Source: Acridotheres tristis (lineage: Eukaryota > Chordata > Aves > Passeriformes > Sturnidae). From it: a stretch of DNA of 64,000 bases. The DNA is taken from the NCBI GenBank assembly GCA_037013685.1, contig CM072894.1, positions 33,793,029 through 33,857,028 on the forward strand, in the 5' to 3' direction. This document shows positions 1 to 13,298 of this stretch, in pieces (the first letter of the stretch is position 1; every line of letters begins with the position of its first letter). Position numbers and translations under genes: made by a program. The notes below the pieces were generated by a model. It did not search any database. It had not been told where the DNA came from and saw only the letters and a list, made by a program, of their open reading frames with translations.

Positions 1-656
1 TTTGTCTCCATGTGGCTGTACATTATCATCTATGTAGTGCATTGCATTATGCCATTAGAGTGTTCCACCGTTTGGTCCTGGGGACAATTGGAGAGATGTA
101 TGGAAAGCTCTGAAGTGCATCTGGTTTTCAGCTGTGAGAAGGGAAAGGGGAAAAAGGGAAGCTTTCTTGGGCACAGAAAGTGACTGCAAGAGGACTGAGG
201 ATGCTGCACAGTGCCTGGAACAAATTTTGTGCTGAACATTTGGTGGCAGCAGGAACTAAATTGCTTGTAACTTTCTTTGGAATCAGTGTCTTCAGTGCTG
301 CTAACTGGGATATGAAGAGTGGATTTTATGGACAGAGTTTGAGACGTGCTCCACACTTTCATAGCAGCATGTTTGTCGTTAATATGTTGGGGCTTTTTTT
401 CCCTGTTTTTATTTCTCCCTCAGCCTTTTCTTTTTGTCAGTCAGAAATCACAGTCATGCTTAAATGGTGAGAAGCAAAACTTTAATCAGTAAAGAGAGCT
501 TGTATTTATTTGGAGATTGGACTTTTCTCACATATCTCCAAGGAAATTCTTTGCCTGTGTTGGGCCACAGGTGTGCTCTGACTCAAGACTATGTTTTTTA
601 ACTCTTTTTATGGCCTGACAGGTTCACTTCACCAGGAAGCAATGCAGCATAATCCT

Positions 657-670
657 GGTATTATAATACC
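657..670. repeat. 14-bp perfect palindrome
   Basis: GGTATTATAATACC reads identically on both strands. It lies in otherwise plain intron sequence. It is short enough to be chance. Confidence 0.6.
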
Positions 671-1329
671 TTGCTTTTCCAAGCCAAGTCAGAGGCACAG
701 CTGAGTAGGGCAGAACCTAGTCTGTGATTTTAGGGATAGCCTGCCTGACAGTGTGGAAATTCAGGATGTGCTCAAGCTACTCAGTTACTACTTCGTGATG
801 TGGAAAGGAAATATAGGTTGTTGAATTTTTAATTTTCTTTTTTTCTAGTTCACAAAAATGCAAAATAGTAAATCTAATAAGTAAGGTTTTAAGTGTACTT
901 TGGCCATGAAACAAACTTTTCTGAAATATGTAATGAAAAGTGACATCACACTCATCACTATCCTGTTTTAAATTTAAACTACCCTGCCTTGCATAATCAA
1001 TTACTTACAGAAAATTGTAAAGCCCTTAAAATTCTGAAATGGTTTCTGGCATTTAATTATATAAGATTTTTGACCTGGCTAGGCAGATAATGTTAACACA
1101 GCTTTAATACTAAACAAGACTGAACATGTGTGTGCTTGACTTTTATTAAACTCCTACTGAAGAAACAGATTAATTGGAGGCTGATTCATTGGTGAACAGG
1201 CGTTAAAGACAGAAGGACCTTCTCACATTTTGTTCTGTTACCCAGGCTTATGCCATCTCAGGTTGGCAAGGAGATCCCAACTGTAGTGTTTTGAAATGTA
1301 ACTGAAAGAAATTTTAGAATAACAGGTGC

Positions 1330-1421
1330 AAAAAAAAAAAAAAAAAGAAAAAAAAGAAAAAAAGAAAAACCAAAAAAATCCCCCACCAACCCCTCTACAC
1401 ACAAGAAAAAAAAAAAAAAAA
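1330..1421. repeat. A-rich low-complexity tract
   Basis: Two long adenine runs broken by single G residues (1330-1377 and 1404-1421) flank a short C-rich spacer. Its minus-strand reading makes the poly-Phe/Leu part of a spurious open frame. No LINE body is recognisable upstream, so it cannot be assigned as a retroposon tail. Confidence 0.85.
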
Positions 1422-2024
1422 CTGAGTCATTTTCAAAATGCTGCTCTGATTCCTTTCTATTCTCTTGTGCCAAATGACCACCTGACACCTCTCTGACACA
1501 GGTATTGCCCAGATAGGTTTTCATTAGTGATGTTAAAAGTGTAAATGGGATCATGGGAGCCAGCAGCTGTCGCGATGATTTTCTACATGATTATTACTTC
1601 TCCCCTGCCTTAGAACAATTTTTAAGAAGATGTGTACAAGCTGTGATTAAACCACTTCAGCTTAAGCTCAAAGTAAATTGAAAAAGTCCTTCTTAAAGCT
1701 CTCATTTAACAGTGCTTTACATCCATCTGTAAAATCAGAGCTTTGCTTGCGAGCACCCTCAGAATAGCCCACTTTCCACAAGGTAGCAGAGGTTAAAAAT
1801 AAAATAGCAAGAAATCCGTGGCAAAGCACATGTGAGATTAACGGGGTGAAAGTACTGGAGTGGAGAGCTGTTTTCTTCTGTCTGAGCTCCTCGTTCTGTC
1901 GCACAACCCCCAGTCTGGAAATCTTAACACTGACACTTTTGTACAGATCGGTTTGTTAGCGATTTCAGATTTTAATTCAGCACCCTCGCTTGATTATTAC
2001 TGACATTTCTTTTCTGTAATACCG

Positions 2025-2040
2025 GGAGAGAGAGAGAGAA
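2025..2040. repeat. (GA)n microsatellite
   Basis: Short run of alternating G and A, about seven units. Confidence 0.8.
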
Positions 2041-2145
2041 CGTGTATAAACAGATTTTTGCATGAGCTAGGTGGTGCGCAGTTTTGATATCAGCTCCCGA
2101 AACTCGAGAGAAATGCGTTTGATTTCAAGGTGCATTTCTGGGATT

Positions 2146-2177
2146 AAAAAAAAAAAAAAAAAAAAAAAATTAAAAAA
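2146..2177. repeat. Poly-A tract
   Basis: About 24 adenines, then TT, then six more adenines. No recognisable retroelement body precedes it. Confidence 0.85.
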
Positions 2178-4904
2178 GGGAGATTGTGATCTGGGAGGTT
2201 CAGCTGTGCTCTTCCGTAGCTCCAGGTGGAATGCTGCCGATTTCTGGGTGTTTGTGGGAAGCGGGAGACTCTCCTGGCTTTATTTGGTTCTTGTGTGAAA
2301 GTGGGAGAAATGAAAGTATTTTGACAATTACCCATTGAGCTTTTCACTTCATTCAAATCTGCAGCGCAGCGCTGAAGTTGGTGAGTGGGTGTGCAAGGGA
2401 GAAGCAGAAAAACAAAAACACGTACTATAAAAGCAGGCTAAAAGCCTGCACAGCTCCCTGCAAATTCACATCTCTGCACTTAGTAAAGTCCTACATTTTA
2501 AAACCATCTATTCCTCTGTCTTCATTATTCCTGAACATTAAAGATACTGGTAAAAATTAACCCCTGATGTAAATCATTTGGATCTAAATACATTATACAG
2601 CTTAATTTATGAAGTGGCTTGGTGCGTTATGTTTTATGAATGTTTATTTTCCCCTTACAATCCAAAATTGTAGAAACTAAATATCATAATGAAATTGTGA
2701 GCTCAATTGCATTCTCTTACAGGTTTATATGTACGCTTATGCTCATTGATGTGCAGCAATAGCAGAAAATATTTGGGGAAATTTTTATTACAGCTATTTA
2801 CAGGATTAAGGGAGAAATACCCTTTTTATGTTTTAGTTAGCTGTTCATTATATCTGGCATTCTACAGGTAAAAACATCAAAACCTAAATCAAAAGCTTAA
2901 AAAAACATTAAAAGGAATGTACTTAAAACAAGGTTCTTATCTAATGTTGTAGCTCAGCATATTTTCTGGCTTTCTAAATATAATTTATGAACTGATTTTT
3001 CAACTGTACATATAAAGTCCCTGAGCTGTATTACAAAAATTTAATATAACAATACAATACATGTACAGGCAATTTTAAAAAAAGGTATCTCCATGGCTAT
3101 ATATCATAATAAACTTTCTTAATATTTGCACTGCAACAGCTGATTTCTGATTTTTTTTTTCTAGTACAGTAGAACTAAAGCACAATAGCTGAAAGGTGAA
3201 CTTTTTTGTATTTCAATATTCCCAGCCTGGTAAAACTGTTCTGCTTGCTACATGATGTTATAAATATCAAGATTAGTTTCTTCTAAAATTACCAGTGCCA
3301 ACTGCATTCAGTTTCCCATGTTCTATAATATTTTGTTACTAATGGTCTCAGTTTAGTGCAAAGGGTTTAAAAATCAAATTACTCACAAAAATTTCCAATA
3401 TTAAAAATATGTTTATGTGTTTCCCATGTATTTTAAATATTGTACATAAATCCATTTGCTTTGCTGAGTCAAATACTCCCACTAATATCACTGTTCTCCC
3501 TGCCTTTTAGCCCAATATGCTCCCATATTAAAAATAACCATTTTAATTTCTTCCCTGGTGCCCAGTACTTATAATTTGGATAACTGGCAAGCATTAAATT
3601 ATCTGTAGCACTGGCAGGTCTGTGTGTGCTTATAGATTTTTCAGGCAGGGAGGCAAATTTATACACCTATAGCCTGTTTAAAAAAAAATAATCTACTGCA
3701 CTGTCTTTTGAAAGCAGTAGTCCAGCATGTATGTTATGCACATTTTTAAGAATTTAATTGAATGAGCTGTATTAATACTGCAGAAAAAAAGCAGCAATTT
3801 CTGCCGTCCTGAAGTCTATGCACAATCTTGCTTTTGAACCTGTGTGTATTTAAGTTCTTCAGCTGACATCATTTCAGTCTGGGAATCTGACATACGGCCA
3901 CTAAACCAGGATTAATTGAGCACTTCTGTGCAGTACAAAACATTCTTTATATATTGACAAATATTTCTAAAAAATAGATTGGTATTTTTGCTGTTAATTG
4001 TTTCATTACTGACCTTTACCTCTGTAGACATATGCAGTTTTCGTTTTTTTGGGAGAGACTTTCAAAATATTTTTTTTTTAAGTGTCCAATGCTCAGTGCT
4101 AGCAGTGACATTTTTACAGTCTATTCAGAAGCATATATTTCACTCTTTTGTATCTCATTTCTTTCTATTTATTTAAAACAACTTAGCATGGAAAATCTTG
4201 CAGATTTAAGTGACAGTGATGATGTACAATATGCATAAAATGAGCCTGTCCCTACCCGTGGTGTGTATTGCTAGGGACTCCATTGCAATATTTACAGTTA
4301 AACTAAACTTTTTCAAATGAAGCAAAATTGCATTTGTTTTGCAGATTTGCTCATCATTAAATGTGAAACATTTCACATTTGTCTTTTTGAGTAATTGGCT
4401 TTTTAAAATGATAAGGTGCTCTGAACACTTGTTATGTGGATAGGTCTGACGTTGTATCCCAGAAATCCATATGCCATACAGACAGAACAGAAGAAAGATA
4501 TTCACAAGCATGTCACAGATTGGACTGAAGCAAGCCAAAAACCAAAGTGCCATGGCATTAACAATAGCACCAGATTTACTGTCACGATTGCAATCTGTGC
4601 TGTATCATAGACAGAAGGAGAACTTTTGATAGGTAACACCTCAGTGTTTTTTAAATCTTTTTGGCAAATTATCATTTTCATTATATTTTTGCCTGCCATA
4701 TAATATTATTATAATGGTATTAAGTCACTCAGACACGCACACACATGCACAGGCACAAAGTTTATTAGCCCTCAACAAAAGGGCTGATTTACCTCCTGGG
4801 CTAACTGCTCCTCAACAAAAAGGAAGGTATTTTATTAAAAAAATAGCACATGTTTTAGGGGGAATCATCCACCAAGCTAGCAGGGATTTTTCCAATAGAC
4901 ATTA

Positions 4905-4970
4905 AGTTAATAAAAGCTTAGCTAATAAAGTCATAGTTAATAAAATCTTAGCTGACATAGTTAATAAAGG
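4905..4970. repeat. 30-bp tandem repeat, about 2.3 copies
   Basis: The unit begins agttaataaaa.cttagct. It starts at 4905 and again at 4935. A shortened third copy (agttaataaagg) starts at 4959, 24 bp later. The copies are nearly identical, which suggests a recent local duplication. Confidence 0.75.
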
Positions 4971-7900
4971 TACAGAGAAAAAAAACGTGTACCAAGTGAA
5001 GCTTGACAACCCAGAAGTTTCCAAAGTTTGAAGGCAGTAAAGAAGCAGAGTTAGGGGGAAATAATTTTTCCTGGGGTTCAATCTCAACTGACTGCATTTT
5101 CCCACTGCAAGCATGTAGATGTTTCTTTTTGACCATAAAATTGTACATTTTCTTCTTGAGTAAAAAAAAGCTGCATAAAGCAGATTTGGCAATACCATAA
5201 TTCATGTTGAGCTCTGGTAAGTGCTGAAAAAGATTTACAAACTCACAGCTTGACACTGAGCCCACATGTTGGGTAGAGTAGAGAAAAAGCTCTAGAAATA
5301 CTACATAGAGCTTCCTGGCAGCAAACAGAGAAACATCAGTCAATTGTTTTTCTGAATTGAAAGCCACCTTGGGACCTTGTAGAAAATAACGTCTCTGCCT
5401 ATCTTTTCTGCAGTTTAAATTACCTGGCTGGGGGAGTTGTCCTGGAGCCATTCACAATAGGCTGTTTAGTGAAAGAAAAACACTGAAATTCTCACTTTAT
5501 ATGAATTATAGATTTGAAACACAGTTCACAAAGGAAATGAGAATGGCGAGAGCACAGGCAAACCTACCTAAGCACGAGTCTGAGTGTTGTAACCTCCTCT
5601 GCACTGGAAAATACTCTTTATTATACTTTTTGAGCATCCTCTTTCGATTGCAGATATCGCCCTTGTCTGAAACCATTGGAACCACTTGTGTGAGAAACGG
5701 TTGCTTGCATAATTTAACTCACTGTGTTGCACTTAAAACTATATTGGCAGCGCAGTTGGGGCTTGATATTCTCTGAAACGTTTCAAAGTTTACAGTGGTG
5801 CTGCTGCTGTGTTTTGCATTCTCTCCCACAAAATACCGTGTTGCCACAAAATGTTGTGGGAGCTTCATTTAAATACCATGAGCTGTGCACGCTTGCCTGG
5901 AGCCTGGGGAAAATCAGAAATTGCTTAAAATTTTGGTTGAAAGCAGCAGTGATAAATTTTTCGCAACTTTCTTCTTTTTTCCCCTCCCAGTTTCTAAAGG
6001 TTTGGCTGGTTTAGACCCTATCCAGCTTGAGTGGAGCATCTACACACATCTCCAGTCTCCACTCATGATGATGGAGACATCACTAAAGATAAATCAATAT
6101 TAGCAGCAGCTCAGTTCCTGCTTTCCTGGACTTTTCTTGCAATTCAAGAACTGCAGAGTGGTTTGAGTAGGCAGCAAACACATGTGAAGGGGTTAAAGAT
6201 ATGACGGGTGAATCCATTTTTATCTTGTCATGAGTGACAGCACAGTGTCACCTTCACCTTCTCCTCCCCTCAAGGTGTGAAGGGATGTTCAGGTATTTGG
6301 TATTTGCTCCCAGACTGTTGCTATTTACCACTTTGGGAAGTGCCAGGTGAGATATTCCTTGAATAAACTTTGCAACTTTCCCTGCCTGCTTGCAGAGGTT
6401 TATTATCTGTTGGATCTTCAGTACCTGAGTCAATAATTTGTTTGAACAAGTTTTCCATCTAATCATTAACATGCTTAAAGCCTATAATGAGCTCTGTATC
6501 CATGCAAATGCATCTTTTTAAACTGCTTGCATAGATTTAAGGACATTGTTTCCTTGTAAAATATAAATCAGAGCTGTTCCTTACACAAATGCCACGGTCC
6601 TTAATAAGGGATGGATCAGCAGCAACTTTCTAAGTTTATTTAATTTTAGAATACTCATGTCTTTACATATTGTATTTGGGATATTTTTAAAGAGAAAAAA
6701 CATTTTTAAACGTGTATCAAATCAAATGCCTCATATTTTCCTCAACCCCTCTTATCTTAAAGTAGTCAGTGAATGAGCAGTTTCAATTCAGAAATCAAAA
6801 GCATTTATAAACAGATTTTTTTCAACTTTATCAGCTGCTGCTCAACTCCCATTGTATTGATATAATGGTACTTCAAGATAAATAAAGAAATTTATGACTT
6901 TAACAATTTCAATAACGAGAAAGGCAATCAGATTAAAATGGGGACCATTCACGCCCCACATGACAGCTCAGAGGACTCTAGCAGAAGAGTAACCAGCTCA
7001 GTGAAAAATCAGAAACTGTGATTGCTATTTAACACTGCAGCTTTTCACAGTAGCTCAGCACAAAGTTATTTAGCACAGGTGTTTCTGTAAGTCTGATACA
7101 TTGGGAAAATTCACAAGGTTCTCCGGCTCTCTTGCTCCGTGTCGGCTGTGAAGTTGGTCCTGTGATGCAGCAAATGGGTTTCTAGTAGGAAATAGAGCAT
7201 GGAGGCAAATGAGCAAGTTCAAACATAGGATCTGCTCTAGATTCATTTGCTTGGTTGCTAATTTTTGTAACGCATGACAGTAGTGAGGTGAATGACCTGT
7301 CATCGAGCAAAAGCAGCGAGAACCGGGGATGAGTTATCGTTCGGAGTTAAGCGTGAATCTGAGATCCTGTTCCCACCGTCAATAAAAGCAGCTTTCCAAA
7401 TAGCGTGGATATCTGTGCTCCTTCTTTGTTAAGCGAGGGGTTTGATAAATATTCACCTATTTCAGTATTTCTCACTACTTTGTTTAGCTATGGTGTGCTT
7501 CTGTGCTTTCAGCCTGTGGGTTTGCATTTCAATAAGAGATGAAATGGTATAATTGAATTTCTCAACACCTAAAAACTCTCAGCAATTTTTTCTTCTTTTA
7601 TTTCTCAACTTCTGGCAGTACCTAATTTATGGCTTAATTCTTCGTAAGGTCATTCTCTAAGTGAGTGACTTCTAGTTAATCTCAGACATTATGAGCTTGG
7701 CTGTGATAGAGAATCAGTTCATCTGTTCTCAGAAAGAAAAGAGTGAGTTGTGGGGATTGTTGGCAAAGAGAGTTTAGCTGAAAGCTAGGTACAATTTCTT
7801 ACCAAGCTATTATTTTTTCCCTCATTATTTTCAAGGTAATTTGGCTGTGTTTTTACTAATATAGCCAAAGTTGAAAAAAAAAAAAAATCATATGTCTTTC

Positions 7901-9604
7901 CTGGTACTGTGTTCTCCAAGTAGGTATATAAGGTTACTAGTGTGGGTTTGCCCCTAATAATGAAGGAACCAATAGGTGGTGGAGGGTTTTTTAAATTGTT
8001 TTTGGGGGTTTTTTTCCCCTCTTATTCCTTGATGAGGTATTGTCTCCTCTCAGTTGGGTTGGAAGGTGCAGCTTTCTTTTGCTGTTAGGCTTACAAATGA
8101 CAGCTAACTTTGTTGCTTGTGGTTCTGCTGTTAATTTACATGCGGTTCTTACTGACTGTCACTAACATATCTTTTGTTCCCTGAAATATTCACTCTGTGA
8201 ATAAATATAACTTTTCTGCTATTTTTCGCTCGGGCTGATTTGCTCATTTCACTCTAGTGACTGCAAACAGCTCAAGCACTCAGATTCTGCACGTTGCCTA
8301 TTGCTTAATGAAGTACCTTGCTGAATCAGGGCTACCGTGTTCCAGCAGATGAAAGGGAAGCACATAAGAAGCTCTACTGCCAGGTTCTGCTTTGAATGTT
8401 TTTCTTTTAATCAATTTTTAGACTTATTAGCATAGCGGATCACGGTTTTTGCGAAACAAATAAAAGCTTCAAGTCTGAATCTTGAAAGCATTGGGAAATG
8501 TTAAAGTAATTGGTTCTGTTTATAGTTCAAACTCGCTCACATGTCTCTGCTCATGCACACGAGTAATAGAGTCAACTCTCCTAGCTCTGGTTTAATGAGT
8601 TAGTACCCCAAATCTCTGGGAAGTAGCTCATGGGTTTCCTTTGTCAGAACCAAGAATCTGATAGCATTCTTTATTATCTGAATGGCAGCAGAACAGTGCA
8701 AGGGTTAGGTCAGGGATTATAAAACAGGGAAACATAACACTTGCAGAAACTCACTTAAATTCCAGTTTCCTTAAAACTTTCTCTTTTGCCTCACAATTTA
8801 AAGTCCATGTTGAACCATGCTGGATGTTGTTGTTGAGTTGTCATGTGCTGCTGAGTTTGGGGAGACTGGTAATGCAGCCAGAGTTTCTGACAAATTTGTG
8901 AGGAGGGCAAGGAAGAGGTGGGTCAGGGGCCTGTGGGGAGATGCCCTGGTTATGACCCTTCTGGGTCTGCAGTTTGGGTTGCTGGATAACCACAAGTCTC
9001 TTGGTACATCAACCACAGTGCTCGAATTAATGTGCAAAGGTGACACCTTTGGACAAGGAGGCCATAATGTGCTTTAAACCACTCCATTTACTTGCCATGT
9101 GTACTCTGCATTTATTAATGACAAGACATGGAGCAAAAAAATGGTGTTGAAGGGATTCAGACAAATATAGCCTTATGATTGTGGCACAGAGGAGCTGAAC
9201 CCCAAATACCCAGACATTCCTGGCCTTGACAATTTGGTGTATTTTTAAATTCCCTTATATTTATATCCCAAAGTTCCTGAATGAGCTGTCATCCCAAACC
9301 TGCATTCTCCTATACTGCATCATCCCAAAGCTTACAACAGAAAAAAATATCAGGCTTTCAGACACAGCATATTTAGAAAAGAGAGTGTCTGCCAAATTCC
9401 CCAAATCCACTTCCCAATTCCCCTCAAGGATAGCAGGAAATTACTTGTTATCAGTGGGTAATTCAACCACAAGCATTATTGATTACCTAACCTCAATCTT
9501 TACAGTCTTGATGGCCAAATATTTTGCAATCATTCTCTCTATTTAAAACTAGAAGATGTGATTTTTATTTTGGAAAAGAGGAGTTTTTCAGATTTTCTGC
9601 ATGC

Positions 9605-9623
9605 CACATCACATTGTGATGTG
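9605..9623. repeat. 19-bp inverted repeat with a 1-nt centre
   Basis: CACATCACA and TGTGATGTG are perfect reverse complements separated by one T. Position within plain intron gives no functional clue. Confidence 0.6.
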
Positions 9624-10464
9624 CCCCTCCAGATTGTCCAGTGTGATAGCCAGAAGCTTGACTGACAGATGTCAAAGTGTAAATCATGTTCTAATACATG
9701 AGAAATGCCTACATGATTTAAAAAAAAATCTGATACTTGCAAAAACTGTAGGTATTTTTAAAACTATTTATTTGCTTTTAATATTTGGAATATCCCAGTG
9801 CACACTAGAAACTCAGACCTAGAGAGGAAGTATATGTTTCTTGTGGATTTTATTCCCCTAATTTCACTGTATTTCTTAAAATTACAGAATTAATCCAAGT
9901 AGGTTCTCTTGCTTGTGACCTACATAGTGAAATGTTTCAGTAGTTTTTCACTCAATGACCTCTGGCTGACCAAAATCAGTTATTGTAAGAAATTCCCCGA
10001 GTTCTGAGTTATATTCCCTCTTCCTAGAAAAGCTCCCTTTAGACACCTATTGTGGAGCGAGATTTAATATTTTGGTTATGTGATATTTTTAAATAACATT
10101 TTGAGTAACCTGCTGTCATTACTACAGTACCACGTAGAGCAGCTGATAAATTTAAAGGCCAGTACAGTTCCAGTGCTGTCAGTGAAGTTCCAGAATGTGT
10201 AAATAAAAAATCCAAGGATCCTCCAACACTTGAAAAGCAGTCTGAGGCTACCACAAGGATTTGGAGACATAAAAAATATATATTTTTTTCAGAATATGGG
10301 AATCTCTGATTTCAAAAGTTAGGTGATATTGTGCTTTGAATTAAACTGTCTCCCTACTATCTGTATTTTGATGCTGCATATTACTTAATATAACATCATT
10401 CCCAGAAGAAATAAACATCAGCACTGGGTAAGAGGGGTTCATAATCTACTGGTCTTTTGGGAAC

Positions 10465-10620
10465 TCCATTGATACCCCATCCCTAGAAGTGTTCAGGGCC
10501 AGGTCGGATGGAGCTCTAAACAACCTGCTCTAGTGGAAGGTGTCCCTGCTCATAGCAGGGGGTTTGGAATGGAATGATTCTGAACTCCCTTCAAACCCGT
10601 ACCATTCAAAGATTTCGTGT
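10465..10620 (+). mobile_element. CR1 LINE 3'-end fragment, plus strand
   Basis: The stretch follows the 3' end of avian CR1 elements in order. It has a 'ccccatccctagaagtgttc' segment, then 'ggccaggtcggatgga', then 'acctgctctagtggaaggtg', then the small hairpin ccctgctcatagcaggg typical of the CR1 3' end. A diverged version of the terminal 'ccttcaaaccc...attct' part closes it. CR1 copies are usually 5'-truncated, as here; only about 150 bp remains, so there is no coding capacity. The assignment is from memory of the CR1 consensus. Confidence 0.85.
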
Positions 10621-11342
10621 TTTGAAACATCCTTATTCTTCTGTAGTCAGTAAAGACCTATATTACCCATAAAAGCTTTCTAACTAGGTTGAAACTGCAC
10701 AGAAATTAAAATTTAGTTGTTACAAAATTCATCCATCTTTGTCCTAAATCTCATCAGCATAATTTTTATTAAAGAACTAAATAACTTTTTAAAACAGAAA
10801 TCTTTCCAGTTGTTGCAGTTGGAATCGTTTGTTTTCTTGAATGGATGAAATAGCCTTATTCAAAACACTTTTCATCCTGCTTAGCTTTTCCTGATACTTA
10901 CAAACAAATAAAGATGGAAAGAGGCAAACTCAAGATGTTCTGCATTGTTTGCTCCCTGCATGCAAGGGGAGATAATAACTAGTATATTTTCCTGCCTGCA
11001 CCACTCAGGAACTTGACACAGCTGGTGGAGTGTATGTACAGATCATGGACCAACTTTGATGTTGTACTTTGTTATTAAACAATAGCTGGCATGGCCGTGT
11101 CACAGCAGGATATTGCACTTACCCTTCAGCAGACCTGTTTTTATAGAAAGGGACCTCCTGCCTCCTTGCCCCAGGCCACAAAACCCTCTGCTGTAGAGAT
11201 GGTGTTTTGGATCTCGAGCAGTAGGAGGAATCTTATGTTTCTGAATTGGCTTTTGGCAAGTTAGTAAAATTACATATGCAGCTATTTTGGAAAATGACCG
11301 CATGTTCTACATGCTCAGTACACAGGTTTTGAGTCACCAGGC

Positions 11343-11376
11343 AAAAAAAAAAAAAAAAAGAAAAAAAGAAAAGAAA
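11343..11376. repeat. A-rich tract
   Basis: Adenine run of 17 followed by G-interrupted adenine runs. The complementary strand forms a spurious poly-Phe frame. Confidence 0.85.
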
Positions 11377-13226
11377 CTATCAGAATGAAAAGAAAATGGT
11401 AAATAAACAATGAAAATCCCATTCAGTAGTGCTGTTTCATCTCTAAAAGATGCTTTATTCAACAGCAGGTAGCAATCCCCACAAGAAACATCTGCTATCA
11501 GAGGATTTGCAGGTACACTTTTGTTCACTGCTCACTGAATTTGTGTCAGTATTATAATTCAGCAGGTTTCTTCTTTTCACACAAACCAGGATTAGCGTTG
11601 ACTTGGGCCGGAGGGCATTCAAGCTGCTCTTCCTTTTTTAGCTATATTTCTCTGTAAACATCTAATTGTTTCAAAAAGTGATGTACAGTATGCAAAAACC
11701 TGAATTCAATGCAAATAAGCCTGTGCAGCTCTAAACTTAACAGGTGTTCTCATTAGTGTAAGTAGACAAGGAACGATTCTTGAAAGTTTTACAAACACTT
11801 ATAATCATGGCCAAATACGTTACTATAAGTATAAAGACACTTATAGCAACATCTCTTTTTCCTTATTGTGCAATCTCAGCATTCATTAATAGGAGACATA
11901 CACCAGTAAATGAAATACTAAGAGCCAGCACTGGCTTCTTCCTGCAAATAATGTAGCTGTGAAATGCTCTGCTACTGATGAATAAATTTTTGGCTAAAAT
12001 AAGAGTCAACAAAATGAAATCTTTACACGCAGCACATATATATTTAAAATATATATCTTTGCCAGCACTGAGAGCAGAGCATTCATTCTCCCTTTGATAT
12101 TTTTGTTTGCTACAAGGACTTATCACGTTGAGTCTCACTCACATACATCATAAAGTGTTATAACATGCATATAAAATTGGACAGGAGAACCATTCATCAC
12201 TAGGTATTGTCCAGCTGGTAAAGCAAAGAAAGACAGGACTTCTCTGAGAAACCATTGCCAATATCTCTGTGTGTGGCTGTGTAATATATGGCTTCAGATT
12301 GCAAAGGCAATAACAGTAAAATATTACCCCAAGGAGAAAAGTAGCTAGCAGTAGGTATTCATGTACTGCCTTCAGTCTTCAAGCATGGACAAAATGTGCA
12401 ATTGTCTATTCCCTGACTTCCCACTATGCACAGACATGACTGAATTGTGTCTTAATTACTATCTCTTGCTTTTACCAGTTGTGGGGGTACTTCTTTCTCT
12501 CTTCCCCAGTCTGGCGACTCCCATCTTTAAGTTTGGCTTAAAGGCTGTCAGAATTCCATCCCTCCTGCTCTGTGGCAAGGGCTGGAGCAGAGGGCAGCAC
12601 GGGCAGGGGGGACACGGCAGGCTGCACACAAGTGGCTGACATCCAGGAGGGTCATCTGCTGCCTGTCTCACATTTCCCTTTTTGCTCTTTATCCTCGGAA
12701 GGAAACCCCTGTTTTTCAGAGGCTGATCCCTGTATTCCAACTGTCTCTCACAGGACATATTACCAGTGTGGCAGATCAGCAGGAAATACTTCCCAGGACA
12801 TTCTCTGGAGGTTTAGCAGAGATTATTTGCTCTTTCTTACCTTTACCTTTGCTCAAACATCATGTGCTTTCTTCTCACACTCCTCCAAGGCAGCAAAAAG
12901 ACCTGGACTGGTGGGTGGAGAAAGGAGAATGACAAGTTGTTCCTTGAAATCAGTGACAGCATCCCAGTACCCCTGGACCTTCTCTCTTGGACCCCCAGCC
13001 TGAGCTCCACTTCCAATCCATGAAGGATTTTTGGTCTCCTAGGGCTTAATGAGCCTCAATTGTGACATCCTCTTGGTTCAATATTTCCCTTACAAGTGAT
13101 AAAAATCAGTTCTTCTGCATCTGACATTCATCATGACCAGGAAGGAAAGGAAAAGTTTTGTCTCATTATGCAGAAAGACGATTCTCACCTAGCTAGTATT
13201 AATGCAATTTTTCAAGAGAAACTGAT

Positions 13227-13298
13227 ATATGAGTTTATATATCATATATAAATATTATATATGATATTACTCGTATTATATCAGTAATATGAGTTTAT
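13227..13298. repeat. AT-rich cluster of direct and inverted repeats
   Basis: A perfect 13-bp stem (13239-13251 with 13255-13267) has a 3-nt loop. A second inverted pair, ATATTACT and AGTAATAT, lies at 13264-13271 and 13283-13290. A 12-bp direct repeat, atatgagtttat, brackets the cluster at 13227-13238 and 13287-13298. Such AT palindromes can extrude as cruciforms and often vary in length. Confidence 0.75.

Noticed and set aside
4948..5451. 167-codon minus-strand open frame
   Set aside because: No domain recognised; overlaps the tandem repeat and shares the region with other open frames on both strands, typical of chance.
6262..6292. Possible upstream ARHGAP15 exon ending ...gatgttcag before gtattt
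   Set aside because: The frame giving Val-Gln at the donor has a stop codon six codons upstream, and the residues do not match the PH-domain exon expected there.
12572..13003. 143-codon plus-strand open frame in a GC-richer stretch
   Set aside because: The lack of stops follows from local GC content; opposite-strand frames are also open. No protein family is recognisable.
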